Of a stretch of 64,000 nucleotides of DNA, positions 35,645 to 47,703 are shown one piece after another. Below the pieces are notes generated by a model that ran no database searches, was not told where the DNA came from, and saw nothing but the letters and a program-made list of their open reading frames with translations. Position 1 is the stretch's first letter, and each line of letters starts with the position of its first letter. The position numbers were made by a program, and so were the translations under genes. The stretch is from Trichaptum fuscoviolaceum. Lineage: Eukaryota; Basidiomycota; Agaricomycetes; Hymenochaetales; Trichaptaceae. Where the stretch lies: the NCBI GenBank assembly GCA_910574455.1, contig CAJSYZ010000005.1:6758001-6822000 (forward strand), in the 5' to 3' direction.

Positions 35645-36211
35645 GCCCTGAGCTGTGGAATGAATCAAACACCAGAATGAAGGATCGCAACTCTTACTAA
35701 TACTAGTACTGGTCGGCGCCACTTGCTGTAGAATTCTATCCCTGGTTTATGTATCGAATCCTTCTCGACTATGTAGCTTTTCACTGCCGGGAATACCTGA
35801 ACAAAATTATGTATAAATTGTTGAATGTCAAACCGACGCTACGGTTTGTGTACTAATGTCTTGTTTCTATTGCTCTCCTTTCACGGTAACATTTACATAT
35901 GCATGCAGGTTATTCGACAGCCTCTCGGGGCGCTATAGCCTGAGTTCGGTCTCAGCGGCGCACTTTGAACCCTGAGACCCTGAGTTAAAATGAATGACCC
36001 TTCACAACTTGAAGACCCTGAGTACGACCCTGATGATCGGTGGACACGGGTCGCGGTGGCTTGCAGGTTGACTTTCATTGCTCACTCGCGAACGCACCGC
36101 ACGCAGCATAAAAGCACAACTTTATCTTTCAATGAGTCTCTTAGACTTCCCCTCCCATCCTTCCAGACAGCACTCTTTGTCTCCTTCAACCCCTCTTAAT
36201 CGTTGCCCACT
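35645..36211. other. Intergenic spacer
   Basis: Holds the 3' end of the dehydrogenase transcript and the promoter of the SDR gene. I see no gene. A small ACTAATACTAGTACTGG at about 35695 echoes the transposon-island motif but is too short to interpret. Confidence 0.45.
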
Positions 36212-37331
36212 ATGACAAAAGCACATTGGGACATTGACAAGAACATGCCCGAACTCACGGGCAAGGTGCGTACTCCAGCTAACATCCCTCTGTCAATTGA
36301 TGTACAACGCAAAACTACATAGGTTGCTATTGTCACTGGTGGAAACACCGGGCTCGGAAAAGAGCTCGTCCGTCAGCTCGCAAAGCACGGCGCGAAGGTC
36401 TATATGGCTTCGCGGACAGAGTCTCGCGCGCAGGCGTCGATCAAGGAACTCACTGAAGAGCATCCCGAAATCCTCAAGAAAGGTGGAATTGAATTTCTGC
36501 AGCTCGACCTGTCCAGCCTTGCGAGCTGCCAGGCCGCTGCGCGCACGTTCTTGGCTAAGGAGAAGCGCTTGGACATCCTCAGTGTGTCTTGCATTCTTTC
36601 ATTACATCTTGTGTTTCACATCTGACTGGGCTTTCTATTCAATCCCTTCTTCGTGCTGCAAACGCGTTCCCGAAAATTCAGTCAACAATGCAGGTATCAT
36701 GGCCACGCCACATGAGCTTACCAAGGACGGCTTCGACATGCAGTTCCAGTCCAATTACCTTGGCCACTTCACCTTCACCATCCCTCTTATCCCCCTTCTG
36801 ATCGAAACCTCTAAAGACCCCAACACCTCTGTCCGCCTTGTCCAGGTCTCATCCTATGGCCACAACTTCGCCACGGGCATCAAGGAGGGCATCAAGTTCG
36901 ACTCCATTGAGTCTGTCAACCGCGACTTCGGCTCACCGTGGAAGCGATACGGACAGAGCAAGCTCGCGAACATCCTGTTCGCTAAGGAGCTCCAACGTCG
37001 TCTCGGTGAACATCGCATCTGGTCTACCTCCGTACACCCTGGCAACATCAACACCGAGTTGAACCGCGGCACCGCTCAGTCGTATCCCTGGGCGAAACCG
37101 CTCATCGGCATCTTCGGTATGTTCCTCACCACGCCTTACAAGGGCGCCATCACACCACTGTACTGCGCGACATCCGAGGAGATCGAGAAGAAGAATCTCG
37201 GTGGCGAGTTCTTCGTGCCCCTGGCAAAACAGGCCGAACCTAGCAAGCTTGCGCAGGACTCGAAGTTGGCCCAGCAGTTGTGGGAGTTTTCCGAGAAGGT
37301 TGTTCAGGAGAAGTGCGGTGGCCTTGCATGA
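36212..37331 (+). CDS. Short-chain dehydrogenase/reductase (SDR), retinol-dehydrogenase-like
   Basis: Three exons (36212-36265, 36323-36581, 36682-37331) give 320 aa. Cofactor motif TGGNTGLGKELV (T-G-x3-G-x-G) follows the short N-terminal MTKAHWDIDKNMPELTGK. A basic MASR at the end of beta-2 points to NADP(H). The NNAG motif (INNAGIM) is created across intron 2. The catalytic residues are Ser in VQVSSYGH and Tyr-x3-Lys in YGQSKLAN, followed by VHPGNINTEL. Length and motifs fit fungal SDRs of the retinol dehydrogenase/WW-oxidoreductase-like group, whose substrates are usually unknown. The gene follows the zinc dehydrogenase on the same strand at a spacing of about 570 bp, so each has its own promoter. 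Confidence 0.93.
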
Positions 37332-37794
37332 TTTGTATTTTGACTTTTCCCTACGTTTTGCATACTCTTTCCTGCTCTCGTCCATGCTGTTGTTCATTTA
37401 GTACCCGTAAACATATGCACTTAATTTCAATAAGTTATTTCCATAAGCTGGCATATGTCCATGTGTGATTCGTATTTGTAGGGTATCGGCAGGCGTTGAC
37501 TCAACGTCTGTACGGTATGCTGAAGTGTAAATGCGACCACTAAACATAAAGATCATCAATGCAAGTCTCCTTGGCTTCCTTGAACACTAGCCGCGCAAAG
37601 GTGACCGGGAGTGTTCACGTGGCCGAGTGGTAAATGATACATGCAACGCAGGCGGGGGATACTTTCGTTCGAATCTGGATTGGGACTGGGACGAAATTGA
37701 AGATACGAGGAAGTTACCTTTAAAAGGTGAATAACGAACAGAAGCTCTCCAAGGCACACTCACAGTCGATAGCAATGTATCCAACGGGCATACA
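37332..37794. other. Intergenic region with a tRNA-like box pair
   Basis: No protein gene. At 37612-37690 an A-box-like GTGGCCGAGTGGT and a B-box-like CGTTCGAATCT occur in the order of a tRNA gene, but the arms do not pair well. It is at most a degenerate tRNA or tRNA-derived SINE. Confidence 0.35.
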
Positions 37795-38128
37795 TTACAC
37801 CCATTTTCATAAAGGATGACAGTCGGGCAAAAAAAGAGAAAGAAGAGGCCGTTACGTGAAGAGCAATGCCGAAGTGCCGGGAAGCCAAATAAAGTAAGGC
37901 AGCCCAGTCGGTCTGCGAATGTTGTCCGAATAAAATAAAGCGGCACGATCGGTCCCCGAACGTCGTCATCCGGCCGAGGATCGCTGCAGAGTCATTGGCT
38001 GATTTCTTTTCAAGCCAATGACAACAGGCTCGGAACTTCTCGCCGATACGTTCCGAGCTCCGGCTTTCCTTTACTCGCGAAACTCCTCTTTTTTTACGGA
38101 CTGTCATCCTTTATGCAATTGGGTGTAA
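37795..38128. mobile_element. Small inverted-repeat element with two internal perfect hairpins
   Basis: The ends 37795-37838 and 38085-38128 are imperfect inverted repeats of about 44 bp (TTACACCCA.., ATAAAGGATGACAGTC, then an A-run). Inside are two adjacent perfect stems: GTCATTGGCT/AGCCAATGAC (37991-38000 with 38013-38022) and GCTCGGAAC/GTTCCGAGC (38028-38036 with 38050-38058). No coding capacity. It has MITE size and structure, but no target duplication could be defined, so the superfamily is unknown. Confidence 0.7.
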
Positions 38129-38472
38129 ACGTCTTTTCTGCGAGCCACAATCGAACTCTCCGGTACTTGCACGCATTCGTTATCGGACTTAGGCAGGCGA
38201 GGTCATGCAGAAGACATTTTATTGTCGTTCATCGACTGATACTAGATACGGTGCGTCCGTCTTTGGAACTTCGGTAGGACCAGAGAACCCATCCCCACTC
38301 GAGATCTCGGGAAGTGCGTAAGCCTCCGTTTCGTGACGAGTTCAGGTTCTACAGAGGAAGGCGTGAATCCGTAGTATGAAGGTGCATAATGTACACCCTT
38401 CCTCAATTGTCAACATACCAGCTACATTGAATATCATCTATATACACGTGTCTCTAACAAATATGACATTCA

Positions 38473-39444
38473 TTATTTCGGAGATAATTTTGTGCGGTAG
38501 TATTGCAAAGCGACGTCCTTTTGATATACGTTGATAAGAAACTTTGGAGTTATTGAAGAGGGAGCACAAATATCTCACCTTCCGATATGTCTTCTTGACG
38601 CTTGGTCTTTCCTGAAGACGCCGATTATACTCTCTCAATTTGTCATATTTTGGACTCTTGTATATCTCATGGACCTTTCCGACAATAGCCTTTTCAAATT
38701 TCCCGAAGAAGTCGTTCTCAAACAGCATCTCCAGTCGCCCGAGCCAAGGACCAATCGAGATATCAGCGATCGTGAATTCGTCCCCAACTGCGTATGTTGC
38801 GCCGTCCGAAAGGAGAGACTGGATCTGGTCGAGAGCCGTCAAGATCGATTCAACATTGTTGTTGCCAAAGGCTTCCTTCCAGGCTGCCATGATGGCATTG
38901 TTGCTTGCGAAAGCGAAGGTGCGGGCCCTGGCACGTAGAACTGGATCGCTCGGAACAAGTTTTGCATGCGGATACAAGTCGGCGATGAACTCGACGATAA
39001 CAAGAGATTCGAGAATCTTCGCAGATTCGCTGTTGGGCTGTTCCGGGGAGGACTGGGATCCATAAGCTAAGGCCGGTACCTTAAGTGACACGGAAGAGTG
39101 AAAATCAGCGTGGGTTGTATGCGTGACTGTGCATAAGTAAATTCTAGCATACTTACGGTTCCAAGAGGGTTCACTTTTTCGGAGAACCAGGCAGGCTTTT
39201 CATCACCCGTGACGTGGAGGGGGATGTGGATCTGATAACTTGGGCACCAATGCCAGCTTCATCTAAAGCTATTTCGACCTGACAACGATGACTCGGGGTT
39301 ATGGATCATGCCATGCATGAGACAGGCTGAGCTCACTTTGTGCGAGAAGGGGCTTAACTATTGTTTCTGTCAGTTGAGAATGAGTTGGTTGGAAGTAGGA
39401 TATGGGCGCACATCGTTTGTATAAAGAGTTATCTGGTCTACCAT
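38473..39444 (-). pseudogene. Glutathione S-transferase copy A, one frameshift
   Basis: Exons on minus are 39444-39412 (MVDQITLYTND), 39357-39337 (LSPFSHK microexon), about 39277-39160, 39079-38579 and 38517-38473. The fold is two-domain GST, Ure2p/omega-like. The thioredoxin-like half has the Ser of LSPF and the cis-Pro segment VPALAYG, ESLVIVEFIADLYP. The helical half has GDEFTIADISIGPWLGRL (N-capping box). In exon 3, one base is missing relative to the intact copies (near 39230, after GAQVIR). Reading then hits TGA within 20 codons, although the downstream frame WFSEKVNPLGT is preserved. Exons 4 and 5 are intact, so the lesion is recent, or else it is an assembly error in a functional gene. 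Confidence 0.82.
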
Positions 39445-39699
39445 GTTCAGGGTCGCGGACTCTGCTGTCAAAAGCGTCCGAGAAGCCAGCTATATAACTC
39501 CAGAGTACTGGAGGTGGCTTATTAACGAAGATTTCCGCTATATAATGCAGTTCTGAACCCGGGTAAACTCCATGCTACGCGGTGATTTGAATAACATTCA
39601 ACCATTCAGAAGCATGATATTTTTCGCTTTCAAACCTAATAGAAGCTTGATGCATGATGTTCAAAAGGAAGAAGGACGGAAGCTGATTAAAAGATTGGA

Positions 39700-39719
39700 T
39701 TTATCAGCATGGTTTGTAA
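39700..39719 (-). promoter_or_regulatory. Conserved upstream element of GST copy A
   Basis: Plus-strand TTTATCAGCATGGTTTGTAA, about 260 bp upstream of the GST A start. The same word stands upstream of copies C and D at similar distances. Read toward the gene it contains TGCTGA, a half-site for bZIP stress factors, and a GATAA-like word; the regulatory role is inferred. Confidence 0.5.
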
Positions 39720-39956
39720 GTCAACTTACAAAGCCTGTTTGTTTATAACTTGAAGTTCCGCAAGCTCCCGCCCATAGCATGGCCATTCTGCGGAATCTTA
39801 TAGATGTATGTATATGCAGCTTAGGCTTTCAAGTTGTGAACGGGCATATCAAGTGGTAGAGTGTAGAACAGGTTCGGGGCCGGCGAACAAAAAAAGCCAT
39901 TTTCAGGTTCATGTGAGGGCAGGCTTTTTGACAACTTGAAGCTGGATTAATCCCGG

Positions 39957-40897
39957 GCCGCTTGAAGTCGGCCTCACGAATTTGCCGCTACCATTTGCCG
40001 CACCAGGTAGCGGCTGGTAGCGGCTGCACTGATAGCAAAGCCGCTCTCAGGGCACCAATGATAAAATAGAATAAATTCCCAAAATAATAAATTCATAATA
40101 ATTGTCCAATTACAATACAATGAAGTCTTATGAGTAGCTTCAGTTTGTCAAAGGAGCCGCTACCATTTGAAATAGAGCCGCTACCATTTGAAATAGGGCC
40201 GCTTCCATTTGAAATTGGGCCGCTACCAGGCTGCATCCACAGCCACTCATGAGCCGCACCAGAGTCAGACAGCTGCATACAGAGCCGCACCGGGGTCCCG
40301 ACCATACCTAAAGTGTATGAGGTTCAAGCACTGACACTGCCTCTCATTCACTTACTGGACAGCCACCTATTCAGTTGTAGATCTCATGAATGATCTTGTC
40401 CATATGACACAAAGTCTTGTTAGATTCATAATAAGTATATACAGACAATTAGAACAGCAACAGCTGTGAATATAGACTACTACAAATTCCAATGAGCTTT
40501 AAATATAACAAACATGTGCTACAAACAGTCAGTAAATTGAACTCATATGTCTTAGCAGTTTAAAGTATGGAACACTGCTGTTCCGGGATTGCATGAGAAT
40601 GTTCAAGGAAATCACGCACCCGTGCAAACATTTGAGTAAATGGGGAGTAAGGGACTAGACCTGTGTTCTATTTTCAATACAGATCCATGTAAGTTACAAA
40701 TCACACAGTAAGATCATACAGACGGCACACTCTTGCCGTTCTTAGTCCCCAAACACTTATGACACCCCGCGCCGCACCACAATCAGATGCGGCCCTCCAG
40801 ATGCGGCCTTGGTAGCAGTACCGGCCGCACCAGCCGCTACCAGCCGCTACCTGGTGCGGCAAATGGTAGCGGCAAATTTGTGGTGCCGCTTGAAGTC
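39957..40897. mobile_element. GCCGCTACC-type inverted-repeat element
   Basis: Perfect 48-bp inverted repeats lie at 39979-40026 and 40831-40878 (AATTTGCCGCTACCATTTGC.. and its complement). A 13-bp direct repeat GCCGCTTGAAGTC stands outside both ends (39957-39969 and 40885-40897), separated from the arms by 9 and 6 nt. It is a good candidate for a target duplication or part of the termini. The centre has no gene, is AT-rich, and carries a 21-bp tandem repeat whose unit includes the arm word GCCGCTACCATTTG. Non-autonomous DNA transposon; superfamily unknown. Confidence 0.72.
40154..40226. repeat. 21-bp tandem repeat, about 3.5 copies
   Basis: Units GAGCCGCTACCATTTGAAATA, then slightly diverged copies with GGG and TTCC substitutions. 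The unit shares its core with the arms of the surrounding inverted-repeat element. Confidence 0.85.
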
Positions 40898-41226
40898 AAG
40901 GTCCTCCGAGTCACTGCCCCAGGCTCTTTTGATGTTTGTTCGCTATGCCAAATCTACATCTCCTCATACCCACAATCTTCAACTTAGCGATAACGAACTA
41001 AAAAAATTGCAGTCTCGCGCTAACCCTTGGTCATCCTACCGGTCATGCAACTTGAATAAGAGGACTTGGGAGAGAGGAAAAGCAATAGACAACATCCCCG
41101 ATCAGATAATCGACAAATACATACATCCACCAGTGTCCTGTGCGGAATGATGAGGACTTGCTAAGCTTCCAATATTTCTATCTCCATTCTACAGACAGGA
41201 CCACGGGACCATTAAATGTCTTCAAC

Positions 41227-42207
41227 CTATGTTTTTGGAGATAGATTCTTGCGGAAGGTCTGAAAGGCGGCGTCCTTCACGTAGGGGCACATAAGCAATG
41301 GTCCACCACGCAAGGCAAGGAATATTATTGCTTACCCTAAGATATGTCTTTTTGACAGTCGGTCTCGCTTGAACACGTCGATTGTATTCTCGTAATCTGT
41401 CATATTTCGGGCTATTATACACCTCAACAACACTTGTGACCGAATTCTTGTCAAACTTTCCAAAGAATTCATTCTCCAATAACAATTCAATTCGCGCAAG
41501 CCAAGGTCCAACAGAGATGTCAGCGATTGAGAATTCATCTCCAATCGCGTATGTTGTGCCGTTCGAGAGGAGAGACTGGACCTTGTCAAATCCCGTAAAG
41601 AGCACCTCGATATTATCGCCCATCAATGCAGCTACCGTGGCGGATACGATGGCTGAGCCGCCTGCGACAGCGAAGGTGCGCGCCTTGGCGCGTTCAACCG
41701 GATCGCTCGGGATAAGCTTTGCATTAGGATACAGGTCGGCGATGAACTCGACGATGACTAGGGATTCGAGAAGCTTTATAGATGTGCTACTGGGCTGATC
41801 TGGGGAGGGCTGGGTTCCAAGCGCTATAGCTGGGACCTAAAGTTTCGCAAAAAAATAAGCATCGACTGTGAAATGTACCTGCAACCGATATAATTTTGGT
41901 ATACTTACGGTTCCAAGAGGATTAACTTTCTCGGAGTACCAAGCAGGCTTGACTTCACCCGCTACCAAAAGGGGGACTTTGTATCTGACGACCTGAGAGC
42001 CAATGCCAGCTTCCTCTAAAGCTATCTCTACCTAAAGCCAATGATCCCGATGATGATGAGGTTAACTGAATTGGGCTGCACTTACTCTCTGCGCGTAGGG
42101 GCTCAACTGCCAGTCGTTGGCATCGTTGCTTCAAGATCAGCTGGGAATGATTCGGTGATTAAACTCGGACGTACATCATTTGTATAAAGAGTGATTTGTT
42201 CATCCAT
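41227..42207 (-). CDS. Glutathione S-transferase copy B, intact
   Basis: Five exons (42207-42175, 42106-42086, 42031-41909, 41836-41336, 41274-41227) encode 241 aa with all phases closed. The N-terminal thioredoxin fold has ITLYTND plus LSPYAQR on a 21-nt microexon, EIALEEAGIGSQVVRY, WYSEKVNPLGT and the cis-Pro in VPAIALG, then ESLVIVEFIADLYPNAKL. The C-terminal helical domain has FSIADISVGPWLARIELL and YNRRVQARPTVKKTY. The family conjugates or transfers glutathione to electrophiles in the cytosol. The Ser (not Cys) in the SPY position suggests classical conjugation rather than omega-type thiol transfer, though subclass is not certain. It sits next to the PAL gene. It lacks the upstream element shared by the other three copies. 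Confidence 0.9.
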
Positions 42208-42684
42208 GCTGAAAACCTGTACCTGATTTAGAGTCCGAAACTGAAAGTTGAACGATGTAAGGGATGCCTCTAAGTCTCTCGAGAAATAGCTGAAGTCTGA
42301 GATTGAGGAGGTTAAGATTGAGAGGGCCCGGGCCTCCGGAGCAGCTACTATTAGATGTCGAGAGACCGTGAGATTGTAATTGTGTCTATCTTGGCCATGC
42401 CAAATACTTCGTGCAGTAGATATAAATGATAATCTTGCATTTGAAAACAGAAGTCAGAAATTGTATATGATATAAGATGTGCGAGTTATTGAGATACATA
42501 AACATTTGATTGCAAAAGGAGTCGAAATAGTAATAACACGTCTTGCAGGAGAATATAAAGAATATATCGTAAGAATATATGAAGGGGAAGATAAGTTTAA
42601 TGACCTAAGAGAAGTACTCTATTCATCGCATCGGATATAGAATATATTTTGAATGTCAATTCACCCATCAATACTTATTCTGAC
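42208..42684. other. Intergenic spacer between GST B and PAL
   Basis: AT-rich, with no gene seen. It holds the promoter of GST B and the 3' end of the PAL transcript. Confidence 0.5.
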
Positions 42685-45375
42685 TCATGCACCAACGGCA
42701 CCCTCGAACATACCGACCAAGATGCCAGCCATTTTGCCATCGCGGATGGCCTCGTAGATCGTGCTTACGCTTTGGCCGATAGTGCGACTGTTCTCTGCAG
42801 TGGTCTCAGATGCTCCAAGACCGCCTTCAAAGTGGCTGAAGTTCTCGGCGCCGTGTATGCGCACACCGAGGTCGCGCCGAATGTAAGTGTAGATAGCGGA
42901 CGTGCGTCCGAGTAAGCCGGCAGCGGGGAGTTCGAGCTCACCGTCCTGACTCGTTGGCCTGAAGAACACCGCGGTCATCTCCTGATGCCTCTCGAGTAGT
43001 TTCTTAGAGAGCGTTGCCTGGAATTTTGGCAAAGCAGAGAGGTGCTCGGGGGTGGGGAGGAAGTAGTCGACAAGAGGCTGAGTGCTCGCGCGCGCGGTCT
43101 TTTCCATGCGTGGCGCAGCGTCCATGTTTGATGAGCTGTCGTATGCGGCCCACACTGCGCGATTCACTTCGTTCGCGAGTGTCTCCCTCTCGGTGCTCGT
43201 AAGGTGAGGGTAATACTGTTTGATGGTGCTGGAGATGGCGGAAGAGACAACAGCTTGGAACTTGATCTGGAAAGCACGCAAGTCTACGGCTTGACACAGG
43301 AGGCACAGGTAGGAAGCGACGAGAATCTGAAGGATGTCTAGAGCCTGCTGAGTATAACGCGCGGAAATGAACGCTAGAGAGCTATGTAAATCATATAACG
43401 TTAGAAGAGGTTACCCGCGAATAGATTTCTTGAATAAGAAGCTTACTTGACTGCCTGGTTGTGCATTTCGGCGCTCTGTACGCCGGTACTGACTGGATTG
43501 CCGAGGAAACAGAGTTCGCCCACATAGCTAGCCATAGCGATGTCCAAACCCTTGCCAAAGAAGTTCACGCTCGGATCGGTCGAAGCGAGATTGCCAGTAA
43601 GACCCCCGTTCATCATTGGGTTCTGGAGCTCAGTGGCTTGCGAGAAGAGCAGCTTGCCGATGTGCACGAGCGAAAGGCGCAGATTCTCCATCGCCATCGT
43701 GACAGACATGGCCTGGAAGTTACCGCCGTTGTGGACACGGCCAGTCTCCGGATCGATGAGAGGGTTGTCCGTCGTTGAGTTCGCTTCAATCGCCACGCTC
43801 TTAGAAGCTGCCTGAAGCGCCTCCATCTGGGGGCCGAGCCACTGCGGAGCCGTGCGCAAGGGATAACGATCCTGACGGAGCACACCCGCGTCGTCGTCGA
43901 TAGAGCCTTCCTCTTCGTGTGCGTGAGTCGCAAGACGCGACGGCTCTAGGACGTGCATGATCAGTCGTGCCGACTCGCGTTGCCCAGGGTGTGGGCGAAT
44001 ACGATGGATGAATTCGTCAAATGATCCACTGGTCCCGCGCATGGCCTCGACGCCAATCGCAGTGCAGGCGAGGCTCCAGAGCATCATCTCGCGTGCCTGC
44101 TCGACACACAGCGCAGCAAGTCCACAGCTGAATGCGGTTCCATTCAGAATGCCCAAATGTTCCTTGGGCTGGAGCTCGACAGCATGAAGGCCGTGCTCCT
44201 TGAGTGCCTGAGGTGCGGGAACAATGCGCTTGACCCGAGTAGACGGGTCTGGAGAGTACACGAAGATGCCTGGCTCTCCGATAAGCGCGCCGGCGATGTA
44301 TGAGAGAAATGACAGGTCGCCTGAAGCGGAAATGGAAGAGCGCAAGGGAACGACTGGGGTGATGTTTTCAGCAAGAAGCGAAGACATGGCCTTCAGTAAG
44401 GTAATCGTGACCGCGGAGTGCCCTCGCAGTAGGGAGTTGAGGCGAACAAGGAGAGCAGCGCGCACCCAGGGAATGGGCATCGAAAGCGTCGAAAGGGGGG
44501 TACTGAGTGGCAGAGGGATAGACTCCATTGCCTTCTCCTCGGTTGCTTTACCAAGGTCTGTAGGAAGGACACCAGCGTGTTGATGTTGCAGGAGAGCCAG
44601 GCCGAGGTGTGCATACGCATCTGTACGCGTGTCCGCAGAACCACCAAACCCAGTGCTCACGCCGTATATGCTCTTGTGGTTCTCGAGCTTGTCGTCGATG
44701 ACTTTGCGAGATCTTTTTAGCCTCTCGACATTGGCCGGGGATGTATTAATGGCATATTTGTCGGAAGAAGCATTCAAAGTAGGCGCGGCAAGCTCGGGAA
44801 AGCGTGCGGCAAAGTTGATCAGGGGAAGAGAGAGCGCAGAACCGGACACAGAAAGCAATTTACTGCCAGACCTTCAAAGAGAGACGTGTTAGTACATGGA
44901 TTGGGTATATCGAACAAATTTCGAGATAAAATCAAAGGCCACGTATGAAACGCCCATGCATCGGCGGAGTTCGAATTTGAGGATCTGCATCAAGGATGCC
45001 TTCACCACCGACCAAAGGCTGCTGCCTCGTCCCACAACACTCAACATGCAAGCTCGGCAGCGGATATATCAAAACACTTGCACAAGTGGTCCACCGGCTG
45101 AAAACTTGCGAAAGTTCGGAAGGGTGACAAACTCACTTGTAAGACTCTAGCTCCTTATGCGCGTTCACGAAGTCGCGGAGAAGGTCATTGCGTTCCGATG
45201 GGTCTTCCGCGGTAGCAATCTCAGGAATCTTGGCGGAGTGCTCCGGGATACCCGCTGAGCTCGAGCCGTTGCGCTTTCGGCGAGCAGGTGAAGTGATGCC
45301 GTTGGCGTTCGCAGCGTTCCTGATTGAAGGCTCGACGTATTGGCGGGGTTCAGCAGAGTAGATTGCCATGAGCAC
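42685..45375 (-). CDS. PAL: Phenylalanine ammonia-lyase
   Basis: Three exons (45375-45137, 44871-43447, 43381-42685) encode 786 aa, with the start at 45375 (a second ATG lies two codons on). The enzyme deaminates L-phenylalanine, and often L-tyrosine in fungi, to cinnamate or coumarate and ammonia. The MIO cofactor is formed from Ala-Ser-Gly in SISASGDLSFLSYIAG. The catalytic loop tyrosine is in YGVSTGFGGSADTRT. The substrate-selectivity pair is His-Gln in LLQHQHAGVLP, as in basidiomycete PAL/TAL enzymes. Further signatures are IANSTTDNPLIDP-like EANSTTDNPLID with HNGGNFQAM, and ELQNPMMNGGLTGNLAS. The N-terminal ~90 aa are a variable extension and the length is within the fungal PAL range (about 700-780). 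Two GST loci lie on each side on the same strand. Confidence 0.96.
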
Positions 45376-47703
45376 AGGAAAGGTTTAGTGGAAGGTTTGT
45401 CTTGGAAGACGTCGAAGATACTGGACGTGGATAGGGACGGAGGAAGTCTTATGGATAGCAAGTGAGAGGCTATGAAAGAGGCTGCGAAAATGTGGAGGTG
45501 ACTGACTCGAATGGTTGACCATGCCCGCTACTTATATGTTTCAAGATTGTCTTCGCAGAAAGTAGCCTGGGTGCCATCATGGTTTCACCTCCGCGATCTC
45601 TGGCCGACACAACAGGACGAGGCACTGCACTGGCAGTTCAAGTTCAACCACGGATAATCTACTCGGGGTTTATTTACGTCATCAAAATGACCCTGAAGAA
45701 TACCGAGTCCGGCCTGGCAATGATGCAGCCCGCAACCGTGACCTTCTCCTTTCCCACTGACATCCCAATTTCCGCGAAGGGAGACATATGGGAGGTCCGT
45801 ATGAGCGTGCTAGATCTTCGTTTGCTGCGTATGCGACGACGGCTACGACGGAGTCGGAAGAACCAGGGCCGTTCACTGCAAGTTGGATCGTGTTCGTCTT
45901 ACCCACATGCTCTGAATTTATCCCCGGCATATGACGATGTCTAATGCTCATTGAAGTCTGGTACATATCCATCAAATCTCGAGTCTTTCGGTCATTACCC
46001 GAAGGATACTTCGTACCGCTCGAACAGTTGTGAGAACACGGTCTTCTTCATTTACCGTTCTTCAAGAAACACTCTCCAACCACGCGCCAGGTGGGAAATA
46101 GCGCTTCAATGTCATGTGCGTGTCTTTGCAGTGTTTTGATGTGCGAACCAAAGCGTCCATCACCAATCAATCAGGCTGTGCACACCATCTTTTACATCTG
46201 TTACACCAGTAAAGCTTACTTCTTGACTCCTGCACTCCATTGGCTTTTGCGAGTTTCTAGGTCGCGAATGTTGTATTCGAGCTTGTTTCACCACCTCGTG
46301 CCTTCACCGAGTAAGTCCTGCGATCAGGATTTGCGCCGTGCCCCCCGGTATGCTACCAATCTTATCTCCTTTCTGAGCGGAAATGCAAGAGAGGCTGTGC
46401 GGCGCACTCGGAGATAGGTGAGAAAGCGGCGTCTTGTTCTAAGTTGGAATATCCGTAGCCGTAATATCCGTGTGCCGATGGAGCGCGTTGCAGTCTACCT
46501 TGACTATCTGGAGAGTGTCCTCGCTCGGTACGTTGAACATCCTACAGATGAGAAAAGGCGCGATGCATTGCCTTTCGGCCGGACACCGATGACTTGGGCG
46601 CTGAAATACACTTACTTTAGTAGGCAGTCGGTAGATCGGCCCGTTCTTTCGATTCTGACAAGAAGTCAGTTATTCCCCGACATGCAGTCCTGCAGGCAAA
46701 TGTCGGACATTTTTTCTCGACAAGCTTTCGGCCACAAGGCCCACATCTCGAAACACTTTCTTGCGAAATACGCGCGTGTCTAGTGTAGTATCTTTATGCG
46801 TTGTCAACCATAGATTCGGACGAACGGCTCATTCCCAGAAGGCGGCCTTACTAGTCCCATTGTGCAAAGGCTCTAAATTTTGATGGATGACTCCTACTGA
46901 GGCGATGCAAAGACTATGATGGATGTATAGCTTAATACAGCTCATGTACCTCGTACTGTTAGAGGATCTTACTTGGGTACTGTATTTCATTCAAGCTTTA
47001 TGAGTCAGCTCCGTTCGTCCCGGCAAGGAGTCTGCTTTTTCCCGACCATCAAGAGTCAGGATATAGAAAGTGCAAACTCTCTGAAGTCTCGGGAATACTC
47101 TCTCCTTGGCACCGCCGTTACGCTTCTGTGATCTGGGTCTTGCTTTCAGGTCTTCCTCTTCAACGCACTTCAACGCACAACTCATTCGGGTCCTGGATGT
47201 CTATGGATGTCTTGGTGATTCTAAGCTTTCGCTAAGCCCATGATGGTCTACGCAACAGATCACTAGAACAGTGGACCATTTCCTTGGTGTGGTATGTAAA
47301 GTAAACTCTCACCGTATTCTGCGGAAATCGGGGACAGACTGGTCATAGTCTCTATCAAAAATCGCATGAGACCTTCATTGGCGTTGCAGTGAGAACCCGC
47401 AGCTCTCCGTGAGCGATCGCGCGATCTCAAGCTGGAGGATCAGGAACATTCGCGCAGTGATCATCTTCCGATCCAACTTCGAGCTAACGCAATTGGTCTG
47501 TGTTCTGAAGAATTCGCTCCGAAAGTACAAGTGACCTTGGTTGTCATAGTTCTCTATATCAAAGACTACTCCATACTCCCGAGAGCGCATGAGAAGGCGC
47601 TGAATTTCATATGTACCCCTTGATTAAACTTCTGAATATCAGATGATTGTATAATTGGACGCCACTCTTCAAGTTTCGCAAGATGCTGTAGCTAGCATAT
47701 CAC
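45376..47703. other. Intergenic region between PAL and GST copy C
   Basis: The first part should hold the PAL promoter. Open frames on both strands at 45580-45980 and on plus at 46418-46783 (MERVAVYLDYLESVLARYVE..) are not recognisable. Their neighbours offer no splice continuation. I cannot support a gene here. Confidence 0.4.

Noticed and set aside
37612..37690. tRNA gene candidate with A-box and B-box words
   Set aside because: Acceptor, D and T stems do not pair and no plausible anticodon loop is formed; at best a tRNA-derived relic.
43461..44892. Several plus-strand frames across the PAL gene
   Set aside because: Shadows of the long PAL exon on the minus strand.
45580..45980. Opposite open frames between PAL and GST C
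   Set aside because: Neither strand shows a known family and the two overlap; no support for a gene.
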